Assembly: GCA_964354135.1 (NCBI GenBank)
Contig: CAYGZA010000295.1
Coordinates: forward strand, 1-8,624
Length of the DNA: 8,624 bases
Direction of reading: 5' to 3'
From: CAYGZA01 sp964354135
GTDB lineage: Bacteria > Planctomycetota > Planctomycetia > Pirellulales > Thermoguttaceae
Of the stretch, positions 1 to 6,970 are shown in pieces. Made by a program: the position numbers and the translations under genes. Position 1 is the first letter of the stretch, and each line of letters begins with the position of its first letter. A model generated the notes under the pieces. It saw only the letters and a program-made list of their open reading frames with translations, was not told the origin of the DNA and did no database searches.

Positions 1-59
1 CCTAACGGCCACTTTTTCCAAAACGCGAAACTCTTGAACTGAAAGCGGCACTAGCTCAC

Positions 60-812
60 TTGCCGAACCCTCAGCAGGTTCCACCCGCGAGCGATGATAT
101 TCGCGTCTACCACGCCAGTGAGTTGCCTGCAGCATTCCCCGGAGGGCGGACATGCACATACTCCGTGATCGTCCTTTCCCTTCTCAAAATGGGCCGCATC
201 AACGCGGCGACCGCAACAAATGACGCCATCCGACGCTGGCTACCCAGGCGAGTTTTGCTCGTTGGTATCGCCGGTGGCTTCTCAGCAAGAGGGGTCCAAC
301 TTGGCGACCTCCTCATATCAGATGAGATCATTGACTACGAGCAGCAAAAGCTCACTCGGGACGGGCCGGAAGTTCGATATGAGGTGCATCAACCCGACCC
401 GCGCCTCCTCGAATTCGCTAAAACTGTCTTGGATGAAGCGTGGCAGCCGAGCGTCAAGACGAAACGCCCGGGGAAAGGCAAGCCCCACCGGTGGATCGGG
501 CCGGTTGCGACGGGGGACAAAGTAGACGCGTTCGGTGAGATCGAACGGCGGTACGGCAGCGCTTGGCCCAAGCTGCTCGGCGTGGAAATGGAGGCAGGTG
601 GTGTCGCGAGTGCGTGTTTTCAATCAGCGTCGAGGCCAGGGTTCCTGATGATCCGCGGCGTTTCGGACTTGGCGGACGCAAGAAAGAACTCCAGCGACGT
701 CAAGAAGTGGCGACAATACGCTTGTGAAGTCGCCGCAGCATACACAGTGTGTTTGCTGCGTCGGGGTCCCGTCCCCAAGGACTCGCCAGGGATCCCGGTG
801 GGCCCTCCATGA
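60..812 (+). CDS. Nucleoside phosphorylase/nucleosidase-fold protein (PNP_UDP/MTAN superfamily), putative effector; 5' end uncertain
   Basis: Members of this superfamily cleave the N-glycosidic bond of purine nucleosides or nucleotides. Counting from the TTG at 60 (250 residues), visible family motifs are KMGRINAA (43-50), VGIAGG (68-73), GDLLIS (82-87), VEMEAGGVA (175-183, with the ribose-contacting Met-Glu pair) and MIRGVSD (197-203, Asp203 being the expected purine-protonating acid). The core from the second strand to the last helix is intact. The usual first strand (hhLTA...E) is missing from this start. No Shine-Dalgarno precedes the TTG, and the frame upstream is open back to TAA at 3-5, so the real start probably lies further left (see findings). 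The stop overlaps the next gene's ATG, implying one operon and coupled translation with the STAND NTPase. By analogy with PNP-fold effectors in bacterial defence systems and fungal NLRs, it may deplete ATP or related nucleotides when the partner is triggered; this is inference. A metabolic MTA/SAH nucleosidase is the alternative, made less likely by the partner gene. Confidence 0.82.
   Translation: MPNPQQVPPASDDIRVYHASELPAAFPGGRTCTYSVIVLSLLKMGRINAATATNDAIRRWLPRRVLLVGIAGGFSARGVQLGDLLISDEIIDYEQQKLTRDGPEVRYEVHQPDPRLLEFAKTVLDEAWQPSVKTKRPGKGKPHRWIGPVATGDKVDAFGEIERRYGSAWPKLLGVEMEAGGVASACFQSASRPGFLMIRGVSDLADARKNSSDVKKWRQYACEVAAAYTVCLLRRGPVPKDSPGIPVGPP
809..812 (+). other. ATGA stop/start overlap coupling the phosphorylase and STAND genes
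   Basis: The TGA of the phosphorylase gene (810-812) overlaps the ATG at 809-811 of the next gene. A weak purine-rich stretch, GGTGGG at 797-802, sits about six bases before the ATG. The frame of the large gene is open further left to a GTG at 749, but the ATG fits termination-reinitiation coupling best, so it was chosen as the start. Such coupling usually marks products made together in fixed ratio. Confidence 0.7.
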
Positions 813-3800
813 GCCCGCTACCGGCCGAAACGGGGCCGGTGGCGGGCAGGCAGCCAATCATGGGCGTATTGCCGGTCGGCTTCAGCCCGTCGCTCGATAT
901 GCTGCTCCGACTCCACGCTTACGTGCAGGGCGGACCGCCCCAGGCCAGCGCGCAACAAGCCCCGGTAGTCTCCCCGGAACAGATTGCGCGATTCGCCGAA
1001 GCGCAGGTGCTGGGGGAGACGAGTCGCGCGCTGAACGTGTCGCCCGGCGTGATGCTGCAAACGGTGGGCTCGCACCGGCCGCCCCCGCTGCCCAACGATC
1101 ACGTACCGCGGCCAGGTGTCTTAGCGTCGATTGAAACGCGGCTTCAAGGTCACCCGATCTTGGCCGTCACTGGCTACGAGGAGTGCGGCAAGACGATCGC
1201 AGTTGCCGAGTTCGCGAGCGCGACGGGAACCGACTGCTTCTGGTTCGCCACGCCTGCCGAGGTCACTGACGCCCCGGAAACACTTACGGCATTGATCCTT
1301 TCGCTCGCCGCGTTCCTTCCGGCCGGCTCGATTACGCTCGCGGAGGTTCACAATGCGCTGGAGGCATTCGTTGGCCGCCGTCCCCTCCTGCTTGTTCTTG
1401 ACAACGCCCACTTCTTCGGTGATCTGCGCAGCCTGGAGACTCTGTTCCACCTTGCGAGGAGCGCCAACGGACGATTGAAGATCATCTTATGCGCAAGCGA
1501 CGAACCGGCATTCATGGAGACCGTTCAGAAGTGCGCCATTCCTGCCTGGCGCCTGCCCGGCATGACTGTGGCGGAGGCGTCTTCGCTCTATGAACGAATG
1601 GGGACCGACACGATCCCGGTACGTAAGCGCGCCCTCGACCTCCTGTGTATCCGGTGCGACGGGCACGCGGGCATGCTTCGACTCGCGGCGGCCCGTATCC
1701 AGCGGATCTGCGACACCGATGATCTTGCGCGGTATTTCGGCGAGGTCGCAGACCTGACGGCCAGCAATGTTGGTCAGTTCTACGCTGCGCTGATGTCGCG
1801 GTTCAGGGACTCGCTATCCGCCCAAGCGTTTCAGTTGTGCAGACGGCTAGCTGTTGCCTTAGGGCCATTCCGCCGGCGGTTGGCCGAGGCGCTCTGGAAC
1901 GCCGATCAGCCCGCGTCCCATTTTCAGCAAACATGGAACCAGTGCGTAGCCGGCTTGTTGGAGGCCCATGACGGAGCGCGTCACAGCCTGCCCTACCTCT
2001 ACCACAACGGACTGCGGCAGTACAACAGCTCGGCGGAAACTCAGCGCTGGCACTCCATTGCGGCTGACACCCTCGGCCGGCCCGTCGGAAATGCTTTCGA
2101 CCCATTTGATGTCTGTGACTCTGTCGTGCATCGGCTCCTCTCGGGAGACCGGGAAGGGGCCCTACGCGCCGCGTGCTTCTTTTTGGCTGTCGCGGGCCGT
2201 AGCAGGCGTCGCGACACCGCCGCATTTCTTCTGCGCCGGCTCGCCTTCTGGGTCGGAAAGGTCGCGGACGATACTTCCGTGTCGCGATCGGTACGTCTGC
2301 GCTGGTACACGCTTCGAACGTGGCTGTGTCGAGATGTCGCCCAGCGCGAAAACGCCGACCAGGCCGCAATGTCGCTGGTCTCCCTCCTGAAGGGCGCGCC
2401 TTCCGTAGAGCGTGCTGAGACGGACAACGTCTTCGGTTGGGTGATTCTCCTGTTGCATGGGTCGATGTTCGCACAGCCGGAATTGGCTGTCTCCGCTCTC
2501 AAGGCACTGCCGGCCGAGTACCTTGGGGAGCTGGACAGTGAGGGCAGGAACGGGTTGGCATTTCTCGCGCTCTCTGCCTTCGTCGTGGCGCACAAGAATC
2601 CGTTGCCGCTCGTTCATGACCTGTTGCGCCGTCCTGAGGAGTACAAGGTCCCACCAATCGAGCTGTGGAATGAAGACCGCGGATATGGCCTGTGGCGTGG
2701 CGTCGAGTCCTCCATCTACCTGGCAATCGACGGAGAGGCATCGCGCAATAGGTCTGCGGTTGACGGCGAGATCGCGCGGCTCCGTGGGGCCTACGAGGCT
2801 GCGAAATCGCAGGGGTTGCCGGCGGTTGCCACGCTGCTCGGCGCGTGTCTGGTACGAGTCGAGATTGATGTCATTCGCGACTTCAAGGCGGCCTGCCAGT
2901 TGGCCTTAGAGGTGGTCCAACTATCCAAGGTCAACGATCCAAGACTGCGGGCGCACGCTCAACACGTTTTGGGGGATGCGCTACGCTGTGACGGGCAACA
3001 CGGCGCTGCCGTCGCTGCATACTCGGCGGCCCTCGAATTGTGGCCGGAGCCAGAACTCTTCGACCGGGCGCAGACGACTCTTCTGTTGGGGATAACCTTA
3101 GCCCGCTTGGGGGAACTCCGGGAGGCGCTCTCTTTCACGCGGGAAGCGGCTCGCCTACATGGAATTGCCGAATCGGCACCCCGGGCTATGGCCCAGGCAC
3201 TTCTGGAAGTGGCCGTGATTGCGATGCGTCTCGGCCGGCATCCTCAAGCGCTGCGTTCCCTGGTCAAGGCGCACTCAGTTCTCGTCGACCGCCATCAGGA
3301 TCTCCCAGAGTGGGTTGTTTTGGCGCAGTGTGCTTGGCTGCTTGCTGACACGGGGGAACGGACAAAGACCGCGATTGATATCCCGGCGCCCGGATTCACT
3401 TTGGGATTGCGAGATGAGATTCCGGGGGCTGAGCACATGTTGCCAGTTGCCCCTACGCTGATGCTCGCTCGGGCGTGCAGCGCGTACGAGAGTCCCCATC
3501 GGGCCTTAGCTTACTTTGACCGCGGCCTCGCACTGATCGGTAACCCAGACACGCGTGCCAGCACAGCGTGTCTCGGGCTCGATCCAGCCATCAATTCCGA
3601 CCAACTCGACCGTGCAACTAAGTATGCGGTCCTCGCCACGACTATGCCTCCGGTCCCAGCCCCTGGGTCGGAAGGGATGGCGTTCAACTCATTCCTCCTG
3701 GACTACATCGTGGCAAGGGTCGTTCACCTCGCAATCGGAGTCTCCGAATCGGAAGAGGCTGTTCCACGCCTCGATGCGGCCTGGAAGGCAGGAAGAACAC

Positions 3801-5653
3801 AAGTAACGACCGAGAACGAAGTGACACGGATACTGCTGGGTTCGTTGCGTGCGCTGCGGGACACGCTGGCAAATCGTGATCCCGCTCCGCTCGAAGAGGC
3901 CTACCAGAACGCAGTTGGACGCGGCGCACTGTTCGTCGCACGCGACTTGGCTTGGTGGTGGTGTTTCCGGTTCCACGTGGGCCGGCCGCGATCAACTGCC
4001 GAGGTGCTACAATGGCATTGGCGGTTGTGCTGGTTGACGATGGAAATAGGTCACAGCGACGATGCTTTTCTCGAAAGGTCGCTCGATCAGGAGCGACTCC
4101 TCTGGCATCGTTTGAGATCAGCTGGTGACCACCCTGTGGTCAGTGAGGTGTGCGGCGTCGTTGACGAGGAAGGAGAGTCCACTCGCTCTAAGCTGTCGGC
4201 CGTGGTGTCCCGGCTAGCGATCCATGTTTGTGAACATCTTGGGCCGAGGGCATTCGTCCTTGACGTCCAACAGGCTCTTGCAAACTCTCGCGATGGGTCT
4301 CCGGTCAGCTCGGCTGTACGGCATGCGATCGCCAAGGTGCTTGATGTGATTCTTGCGCCAGGAGCGGCAGGGATACTTGCCGACATCGACGAACTCACGC
4401 AAGCGTTGGCGGCCGCGGTCGATAACTCCAGAGGAATTGACGAAGCGACCCTCACGGGGTGGAAGAGCGCTATCCGGCGGCTGAGAGCGATCCTCGACGC
4501 GTTGCGCACGGGGAATCCGACCGAAGCCGCATTTGCTTCGTTGCTGAGCTTCGCCGGAGAGACTGCCCTGCTATCCCCTACCTCGGAAGCCAATTGGTAC
4601 GTTTGGCTTCGACATTCCCTGGGAGGTGCGACCCCTGATCGATCAGTCTTCGAGAAGGTCACGGCGCTTTTGGCCTCCGGCCGGGCTGAGGAGTTGGTGC
4701 GCGATTCCAGGGTGACACGTGTGATTCAGCAGCGGTTGGCGGTTTGCCACGCGGCGGCTCGAGGTTACATTGCCTTCTCTCGCCTCGCATCAGCCGGAAC
4801 GCTTCTTGCAGTCCAGTTAAAGCCTGGCTTTCCCAGTGGGCTTGGCGCGGTCTTCAGGGCGGAGAGACAAAGAGACGATGCCATTCAAGCGGCTGAGGCG
4901 GCGGTGCGCTCGTTAGACCAGATTGAACGGAATCTATCCAGCGACGAGGAAGTCTGGTCATGCAGCCATGAACGGGGCGGAATCCGGAAACTCGTAGGGA
5001 CGTTGCTCTGCCTACAGCTCGGTTCGCCGGACTTGGGTGCGGAATGGCTGCGAAACGCGATTGCGGATTTCCGGCTGGCCATCACCATGGCAGTCAGAAT
5101 CGCCAGCCCCACGCTCGTGTTGAACTCAGGTACGGAGGCCCTCGCTATTGCCGCGTACCTCAAAGACGAAAAGGAGCGAACGAGTCTCATGGAGATTGTT
5201 GACACGGCGCGGGCGAGTCTGGGCGACGAGTCTGTGGTACGGTCGACGGATGAGGCTGTGTCGCGTGATCCGCTCTTGACATACGGGGTCCGCGGAGATG
5301 AAGTACCTGATTGGCCGACGGATGAATCACAGCTTCAGCGCGCCATCGATATGATCCTGGAGGCGAGCGGTTTGCCTGAGGACCGCCGCCCGAGCATCGA
5401 GGATGATGTTCGCAAACAGGTTCGCACTGGCCAGGTGCAGCGCGAGTTCTGCAAGCACCTACAACCCTTGCAGAATCTTGTACATCTTGAATCGCCGGCG
5501 ACAGCGTACCTGCTGAGGACAAAATACACCTGCTCCTGCACTTTGCTCGGACACAAGACGGCCATTGAGCATGACGGCATCGACGTTGTGATCGATGCCA
5601 TGCAACGGGTTTACTGCGCGGGCTGCGTGCGTCGCGAGCCCAGGCATCCGTGA
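809..5653 (+). CDS. Large STAND (NLR-like) NTPase with alpha-solenoid/TPR sensor region and C-terminal Cys/His cluster
   Basis: The product has 1614 residues from the ATG at 809. Residues 1-95 form a helical leader. Residues 96-114 (PNDHVPRPG...) resemble the segment ahead of an NB-ARC-type P-loop. Walker A is GYEECGKT (122-129). Walker B is LLLVLDNAH (193-201, Asp198). A sensor-like strand, KIILCASDEP, follows at 224-233, then LPGMTVAEASSLY (249-261) and a GxP-like CDGHAGMLRLAAAR (283-296). About 330-400 reads as a winged helix. From about 440 onward the chain is almost all helical. Recognisable TPR-like helix pairs lie at about 710-825 (AQHVLGDALRCDGQHGAAV, ALLEVAVIAMRLGRHPQAL). The rest of the solenoid, to about 1540, matches no family I can name. 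The end holds CxC (1575/1577), His1582, His1588 and CxxC (1603/1606), a possible zinc site. STAND proteins are switches that oligomerise on ligand binding; the solenoid is normally the sensor. No catalytic effector domain is visible, so the coupled upstream phosphorylase-fold protein probably supplies that role. A transcriptional regulator of the MalT/LuxR type is unlikely because no DNA-binding HTH ends the chain. Confidence 0.85.
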   Translation: MSPLPAETGPVAGRQPIMGVLPVGFSPSLDMLLRLHAYVQGGPPQASAQQAPVVSPEQIARFAEAQVLGETSRALNVSPGVMLQTVGSHRPPPLPNDHVPRPGVLASIETRLQGHPILAVTGYEECGKTIAVAEFASATGTDCFWFATPAEVTDAPETLTALILSLAAFLPAGSITLAEVHNALEAFVGRRPLLLVLDNAHFFGDLRSLETLFHLARSANGRLKIILCASDEPAFMETVQKCAIPAWRLPGMTVAEASSLYERMGTDTIPVRKRALDLLCIRCDGHAGMLRLAAARIQRICDTDDLARYFGEVADLTASNVGQFYAALMSRFRDSLSAQAFQLCRRLAVALGPFRRRLAEALWNADQPASHFQQTWNQCVAGLLEAHDGARHSLPYLYHNGLRQYNSSAETQRWHSIAADTLGRPVGNAFDPFDVCDSVVHRLLSGDREGALRAACFFLAVAGRSRRRDTAAFLLRRLAFWVGKVADDTSVSRSVRLRWYTLRTWLCRDVAQRENADQAAMSLVSLLKGAPSVERAETDNVFGWVILLLHGSMFAQPELAVSALKALPAEYLGELDSEGRNGLAFLALSAFVVAHKNPLPLVHDLLRRPEEYKVPPIELWNEDRGYGLWRGVESSIYLAIDGEASRNRSAVDGEIARLRGAYEAAKSQGLPAVATLLGACLVRVEIDVIRDFKAACQLALEVVQLSKVNDPRLRAHAQHVLGDALRCDGQHGAAVAAYSAALELWPEPELFDRAQTTLLLGITLARLGELREALSFTREAARLHGIAESAPRAMAQALLEVAVIAMRLGRHPQALRSLVKAHSVLVDRHQDLPEWVVLAQCAWLLADTGERTKTAIDIPAPGFTLGLRDEIPGAEHMLPVAPTLMLARACSAYESPHRALAYFDRGLALIGNPDTRASTACLGLDPAINSDQLDRATKYAVLATTMPPVPAPGSEGMAFNSFLLDYIVARVVHLAIGVSESEEAVPRLDAAWKAGRTQVTTENEVTRILLGSLRALRDTLANRDPAPLEEAYQNAVGRGALFVARDLAWWWCFRFHVGRPRSTAEVLQWHWRLCWLTMEIGHSDDAFLERSLDQERLLWHRLRSAGDHPVVSEVCGVVDEEGESTRSKLSAVVSRLAIHVCEHLGPRAFVLDVQQALANSRDGSPVSSAVRHAIAKVLDVILAPGAAGILADIDELTQALAAAVDNSRGIDEATLTGWKSAIRRLRAILDALRTGNPTEAAFASLLSFAGETALLSPTSEANWYVWLRHSLGGATPDRSVFEKVTALLASGRAEELVRDSRVTRVIQQRLAVCHAAARGYIAFSRLASAGTLLAVQLKPGFPSGLGAVFRAERQRDDAIQAAEAAVRSLDQIERNLSSDEEVWSCSHERGGIRKLVGTLLCLQLGSPDLGAEWLRNAIADFRLAITMAVRIASPTLVLNSGTEALAIAAYLKDEKERTSLMEIVDTARASLGDESVVRSTDEAVSRDPLLTYGVRGDEVPDWPTDESQLQRAIDMILEASGLPEDRRPSIEDDVRKQVRTGQVQREFCKHLQPLQNLVHLESPATAYLLRTKYTCSCTLLGHKTAIEHDGIDVVIDAMQRVYCAGCVRREPRHP

Positions 5654-6117
5654 AACGCCACTCACCTTCTGAGGAGCTTTCCGTTCGCACCATCGGCAAT
5701 ATGCGCCCTTTGTACCCGGGCAAGCCGTCCGAGTGGACCAAGCGATCCCACGTCAACTTCTGTGTCTTTGAGAGCACCTGGGAGGCCACCGAAGCCTTCA
5801 TCCTGGACCGTGATCCGAACGTTGATGCCTGGGTGAAGAACGACCACCTGGGCTTTGAAGTACTGTATGTCTTCAAGGGGGTGGTGAAGAAGTACCGCCC
5901 GGACTTCCTGATCCGGTTGACCAGCGGCAAGATGCTGGTTCTGGAAGTGAAAGGTCAGGACACCCAGCAGGACCAGTCCAAGCGGGCGTTCCTGGATGAG
6001 TGGTGCCGGGCCGTCAACGAGCACGGGACGTTCGGCACGTGGGCATGGGATGTTTCGCGTCACCCGGGTGACGTTAGGGACGTTTTGGCCAGACAGGGTG
6101 TTCCGCCTAGACGATGA
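5650..6117 (+). CDS. C-terminal PD-(D/E)XK nuclease part of a type III-like restriction endonuclease (fragment or stand-alone nuclease)
   Basis: This 155-residue product matches the extreme C-terminus of large type III-like restriction enzymes (helicase plus endonuclease, about 900-1000 residues) as I recall that family: KRSHVNF (31-37), STWEA (42-46), VKNDHLGFEV (62-71), KYRPDFLIRL (81-90) and LVLEVKGQD (96-104). The nuclease residues are present: Glu45, Asp85, Glu99 and Lys101. The whole SF2 helicase part is missing and nothing upstream encodes it; the upstream DNA belongs to the STAND gene. The GTG at 5650 overlaps the STAND stop (GTGA). That could mean translational coupling as a third operon member, or simply a recombination scar. 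An ATG at 5701 is an alternative start that would still keep all the catalytic residues. I favour a remnant, because two more gene fragments follow directly, but an active small DNase cannot be excluded. Confidence 0.72.
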   Translation: MKRHSPSEELSVRTIGNMRPLYPGKPSEWTKRSHVNFCVFESTWEATEAFILDRDPNVDAWVKNDHLGFEVLYVFKGVVKKYRPDFLIRLTSGKMLVLEVKGQDTQQDQSKRAFLDEWCRAVNEHGTFGTWAWDVSRHPGDVRDVLARQGVPPRR

Positions 6118-6521
6118 AAGCCCCGGACCGCGACAACAATACGGTGAAGCTCTGGGACGCGGTCCGGGGGCAGGAGCTGCGCACGCTTGCGGGCCATGGG
6201 GGTAGGGTCATGGCCGTGGCCTTTTCCCCGGATGGTCACACCCTGGCGTCGGCGAGTGCGGATGGCAGCGTGCGCCTTTGGTCAGTGGTTGAGGGCCGGG
6301 AAATCTGCTCGTGGTGGTTCATCGCCGAGGGCGTCTGGCTGATCCTCCTGCCCGACGGGCGTTTCGACGCCTCCCCGCGCGGACTCCAGTACCTCGCGTA
6401 TACTGAGCGGGATTCGTACAAGAGCTACACGGCCGAAGAACTCCGCGACGTCTTCTACCGGCCCGACGAGGTCCGCGAGGAGGTCCTTCGCTACGTCGGC
6501 CCGGCGAAGGCCTCCGGATGA
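6114..6521 (+). CDS. C-terminal fragment of a WD40-repeat protein
   Basis: The 135-residue frame opens with the end of one WD40 blade (NTVKLWD, 9-15). One complete blade follows at about 24-57 (LAGHGG, VAFSPDGHTLASAS, DGSVRLW). After it comes a tail of the type found after beta-propellers in bacterial WD40 and caspase-WD40 proteins (LILLPDGRFDASP at 76-88, AEELRDVFYRPDEVREEVL at 107-125). A propeller needs about seven blades, so this is only the far end of a gene several times longer. A TAG in the same frame at 6108-6110 rules out leftward extension. The ATG overlaps the preceding stop (ATGA), so it may be translated by chance, but a single blade would not fold as a propeller. I regard it as a relic; the parent protein was probably a scaffold or signalling protein. 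Confidence 0.72.
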   Translation: MKAPDRDNNTVKLWDAVRGQELRTLAGHGGRVMAVAFSPDGHTLASASADGSVRLWSVVEGREICSWWFIAEGVWLILLPDGRFDASPRGLQYLAYTERDSYKSYTAEELRDVFYRPDEVREEVLRYVGPAKASG

Positions 6522-6570
6522 GTGTTGTTCTCGCCGTTTGGGTGCGAGGCCGTGTACCGGTCGCACCCTA

Positions 6571-6607
6571 CCGGGCCGACACGGCCCGGCTCGGAAACAC
6601 GGCACGA
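6571..6607 (+). repeat. REP-like palindromic repeat, C-type stem, plus conserved 3' tail
   Basis: An 8-bp perfect stem, CCGGGCCG/CGGCCCGG, with an ACA loop (6571-6589) is followed by CTCGGA and a tail ending ACGGCACGA. The 37-base unit aligns without gaps to 6972-7008, and the two stem differences compensate each other. It sits between the WD40 relic and the HsdM relic. Confidence 0.7.
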
Positions 6608-6627
6608 AGGGGACCCACCAAGCGCCC

Positions 6628-6837
6628 GACCGCGACGATTTCACCGTGGCCACCAGCAACAAGCAGCTCAACTTCGTCGAGCACATCCTCATGGTGCTGA
6701 AGCCCAGCGGGCGGGCCGCCGTGGTCCTGCGCGGGCCGGAGGAGTCGGCGAGCGATGCGGTTGCGGAATCGACGGAGGCTGCGGCGGAGTTGAACGAGGT
6801 CCCGGCTTTACTGGAAAATGGAGGAAAAGCACAATAG
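6628..6837 (+). pseudogene. Internal fragment of a type I DNA methyltransferase (HsdM)
   Basis: The frame reads DRDDFTVATSNKQLNF followed by VEHILMVLKPSGRAAVVL (6628-6729). This is the block that follows the NPPF/NPPY catalytic motif in HsdM subunits (usual form: RDDF..TSNKQLNFVQH...LLK..GRAAVVVPDN). The catalytic motif, the SAM-binding motif and the target-recognition-associated parts are all missing. After VVL, where PDNVLF is expected, the sequence switches to an unrelated Glu/Ala-rich helical tail (GPEESASDAVAE... to a TAG at 6835-6837). That tail could be a joined piece of the same gene's C-terminus or unrelated DNA. The frame is open leftward to a TTG at 6538, but that part runs through a REP palindrome and is not protein-like. 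No methylation activity is expected. It is a sign of a lost type I restriction-modification locus. Confidence 0.68.
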
Positions 6838-6885
6838 TCAGAGCCGGGGCGCATGATATTCAGAGCCGGGGCGTGTCGCCCCGGT
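6838..6885 (-). repeat. REP-like palindrome (inverted orientation) with a partial copy beside it
   Basis: A complete inverted copy lies at 6860-6885 (stem 6866-6873/6877-6884, loop TGT). Just left of it, 6838-6851 repeats the first 14 bases of that copy (TCAGAGCCGGGGCG), so the left part looks like a truncated duplicate. The complete copy is the exact reverse complement of 6971-6996. Confidence 0.7.
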
Positions 6886-6915
6886 GATTCACCGCGCGTC
6901 GCGCCGGCAAGACAA

Positions 6916-6963
6916 CCGGGCCGACGCGGCAGGGCTCGGCTCGCCGACACGGCCCGGCTCGGA
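6916..6963 (+). repeat. Two degenerate REP-like units in tandem
   Basis: Unit one is 6916-6939: left arm CCGGGCCG, loop ACG, right arm with two mismatches, then CTCGG. Unit two has an eroded left arm (6939-6946), loop ACA, a clean right arm CGGCCCGG (6950-6957) and CTCGGA. Both point the same way as the 6972 copy. Together with the neighbours they fill the gene-free stretch between the HsdM relic and the transposase. Confidence 0.55.
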
Positions 6964-6970
6964 TAAGACG

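Noticed and set aside
749..808. Extension of the STAND gene to a GTG at 749
   Set aside because: The extra 20 residues overlap the phosphorylase coding end and are Gly/Pro/Arg-rich shadow sequence; the ATG at 809 with the ATGA overlap is a better start.
1803..2474. Minus-strand open frame of 223 codons inside the STAND gene
   Set aside because: Its product is Arg/Pro-rich with no recognisable motif, as expected for the antisense of a GC-rich gene; the plus-strand frame here is continuous and protein-like.
4123..4143. Inverted repeat TGACCA...TGGTCA
   Set aside because: Short stem in the middle of the STAND coding sequence with no regulatory context.
5187..5930. Minus-strand open frame of 247 codons across the STAND/nuclease junction
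   Set aside because: It is antisense to two plus-strand frames with clear family motifs and shows none of its own.
6058..6073. 16-bp perfect palindrome CGTCACCCGGGTGACG
   Set aside because: It lies within the nuclease coding frame, a palindrome of this size has a fair chance of occurring once in several kilobases, and no second copy was seen.
6538..6627. Leftward extension of the HsdM fragment frame to a TTG
   Set aside because: The added residues are the translation of a REP palindrome and flanking spacer, with no methyltransferase similarity.
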